Below, one piece after another: positions 5,086-5,709 of a stretch of DNA of 5,709 nt (within the stretch, counting starts at the first letter, position 1; each line of letters begins with the position of its first letter). The stretch comes from Modestobacter sp. (lineage in GTDB: Bacteria; Actinomycetota; Actinomycetes; Mycobacteriales; Geodermatophilaceae). The position numbers were made by a program, and so were the translations under genes. The notes beneath the pieces are model-generated. The model made no database searches. It was not told where the DNA came from and saw only the letters and a program-made list of their open reading frames with translations. Where the stretch lies: positions 1 to 5,709 of the forward strand of contig JAOPVN010000498.1 in assembly GCA_025966175.1 (NCBI GenBank), read 5' to 3'.

Positions 5086-5091
5086 AGCCTA
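5086..5091 (-). promoter_or_regulatory. Candidate -10 element (TAGGCT) for the trpS leader transcript
   Basis: On the minus strand TAGGCT fits TANNNT and ends six bases before the leader peptide GTG at 5079. This places the expected transcription start on that GTG. No convincing -35 hexamer is present at 16-18 bases, as is common for leaderless actinobacterial promoters. Confidence 0.4.
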
Positions 5092-5108
5092 GCTCCGCTG
5101 CGCGGGCT

Positions 5109-5123
5109 CCTCGGGCGCCGAGG
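5109..5123 (-). terminator. Compact hairpin after the HNH gene
   Basis: CCTCGG and CCGAGG form a perfect 6-bp stem around a 3-base loop, starting 6 bases downstream of the HNH gene stop on its own strand and upstream of the trpS leader. No T-tract follows. It could end the HNH transcript and insulate the trpS leader. Confidence 0.35.
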
Positions 5124-5129
5124 TGGCGT

Positions 5130-5709
5130 TCAGAACGGCGGTGGATCGTCCTCGGGCAGTGCCGGCCGATCGGGCAGTGCAGGCGGAGGCAGGTCGTCGT
5201 CGGCGCCGAACCGGGGCGGGTGGGTGACCAGCACCTGCCCGGTGGGCGTCGTCCACTCGAGGCCACCGTCGGTCAGCCCGCGCAGCCGCCATCCCGGTGC
5301 CTGGTGGCTCAGCCGGTGGTGGTGCCGGCACAGGCAGCACAGGTTGTCGTGTGCCGTCGGCCCCCAGGGCCAGGGGATCGTGTGGTCGAGGTCGCAGCGG
5401 ATCGGTCGCTTCCGGCAGCCGGGGAACCGGCACCGGCGATCGCGCAGCCGGACGAACCGTTCGAGCGCGGCGGTGGGTGAGTACGCGTCCGTGGCGGGAG
5501 GTGGCCCCAGGGGCCGCCCTGCGCGCAGCCCGGTGGCGTCGGTGAGCGCCAGCAGCTGCCCGGTGAGCTCGTCGACCAGTGCGACGTGCGGCCGGTGCGC
5601 CAGGGCCGTGCCGGCGAGCGCGCGGGCGCCGAGCAGGTCGGCCAGCGCCGAGCCAGCGCCGCTGACCGGCAGAGACCGGTCGGTCGAGGCGGCCGAGGCC
5701 GCGGGCGGG
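5130..5709 (-). CDS. HNH endonuclease-domain protein of the DUF222-HNH type, C-terminal part
   Basis: The reading frame is open from the right edge of the window to TGA at 5130, giving the last 192 residues; the N-terminus with the DUF222 region lies outside. Counting from the first visible residue, an HNH domain spans about 84-140. It includes a C-x4-C pair (C93, C98), the DH of the catalytic core (D108-H109), Asn122, a second Cys pair (C124, C127) and the His-rich RHHHRLSH segment (128-135). This is the beta-beta-alpha-metal HNH nuclease layout with a Cys4 zinc site. The Pro/Asp-rich end (DDPPPF) is usual for the group. These proteins are multicopy in many actinobacteria, often annotated as HNH endonuclease or 13E12-repeat family; their biological role is not settled. 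The end of the gene is followed by a small hairpin and then the trpS leader. Confidence 0.85.
   Translation of the reverse strand, partial: PPAASAASTDRSLPVSGAGSALADLLGARALAGTALAHRPHVALVDELTGQLLALTDATGLRAGRPLGPPPATDAYSPTAALERFVRLRDRRCRFPGCRKRPIRCDLDHTIPWPWGPTAHDNLCCLCRHHHRLSHQAPGWRLRGLTDGGLEWTTPTGQVLVTHPPRFGADDDLPPPALPDRPALPEDDPPPF

Noticed and set aside
4932..5129. T-box riboswitch upstream of trpS
   Set aside because: No T-box consensus or specifier stem-loop was found. The Trp-rich ORF with nested hairpins fits a leader-peptide mechanism better.
5024..5266. Minus-strand 80-codon ORF overlapping the trpS leader in another frame
   Set aside because: It overlaps the HNH coding region out of frame and has no supporting motif. 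The Trp-rich frame ending at 5029 explains the leader better.

Overview
The window is very GC-rich, with GTG and TTG starts, TANNNT-type -10 elements and strong third-position GC bias. This points to an actinobacterium. The truncated DUF222/HNH-type gene at the right edge is of a kind that is multicopy in Geodermatophilaceae and related actinobacteria, but the family assignment of the host is inference.

Layout, left to right. The 3' end of a ROK-family sugar kinase gene (plus strand) enters from the left. It converges on a full-length TIGR00300/LOR-SDH-domain gene (minus), an archaeal-type ornithine cyclodeaminase homologue. Upstream of that on the minus strand is a two-gene unit: an Est30-like alpha/beta-hydrolase, then a proline-rich two-helix membrane protein joined to it by a 4-base ATGA overlap. 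A short intergenic region separates this unit from a divergent plus-strand PlsC-type acyltransferase with a recognisable promoter and a TTG start. plsC converges on trpS (minus), which encodes a tryptophanyl-tRNA synthetase of the GDRPTG (TrpRS II-like) type. The right end holds the C-terminal part of a DUF222/HNH endonuclease-like protein on the minus strand.

The most interesting region is the roughly 200-base gap between the HNH gene and trpS. Read on the trpS strand it encodes a 16-residue peptide, MVLTPLTWWQPSSWRL, with three Trp codons. The 3' half of the peptide ORF forms a hairpin. A perfect 10-bp GC-rich hairpin, a 7-bp hairpin and a small hairpin that would occlude the trpS Shine-Dalgarno follow. 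This has the anatomy of a ribosome-mediated attenuator that senses Trp-tRNA supply, like the system reported for the auxiliary, indolmycin-resistant TrpRS1 of Streptomyces coelicolor. Substitutions in the synthetase at positions that contact Trp or indolmycin in the Geobacillus enzyme fit the same picture. The peptide and inverted repeats are visible in the sequence; the regulatory mechanism is inferred.

The other genes read as ordinary lipid metabolism (acyltransferase and monoacylglycerol lipase/carboxylesterase-like hydrolase) and amino-acid metabolism (ornithine to proline). No RNA genes, insertion sequences, CRISPR arrays or attachment sites were recognised, and no stretch above 300 bases lacks a gene.
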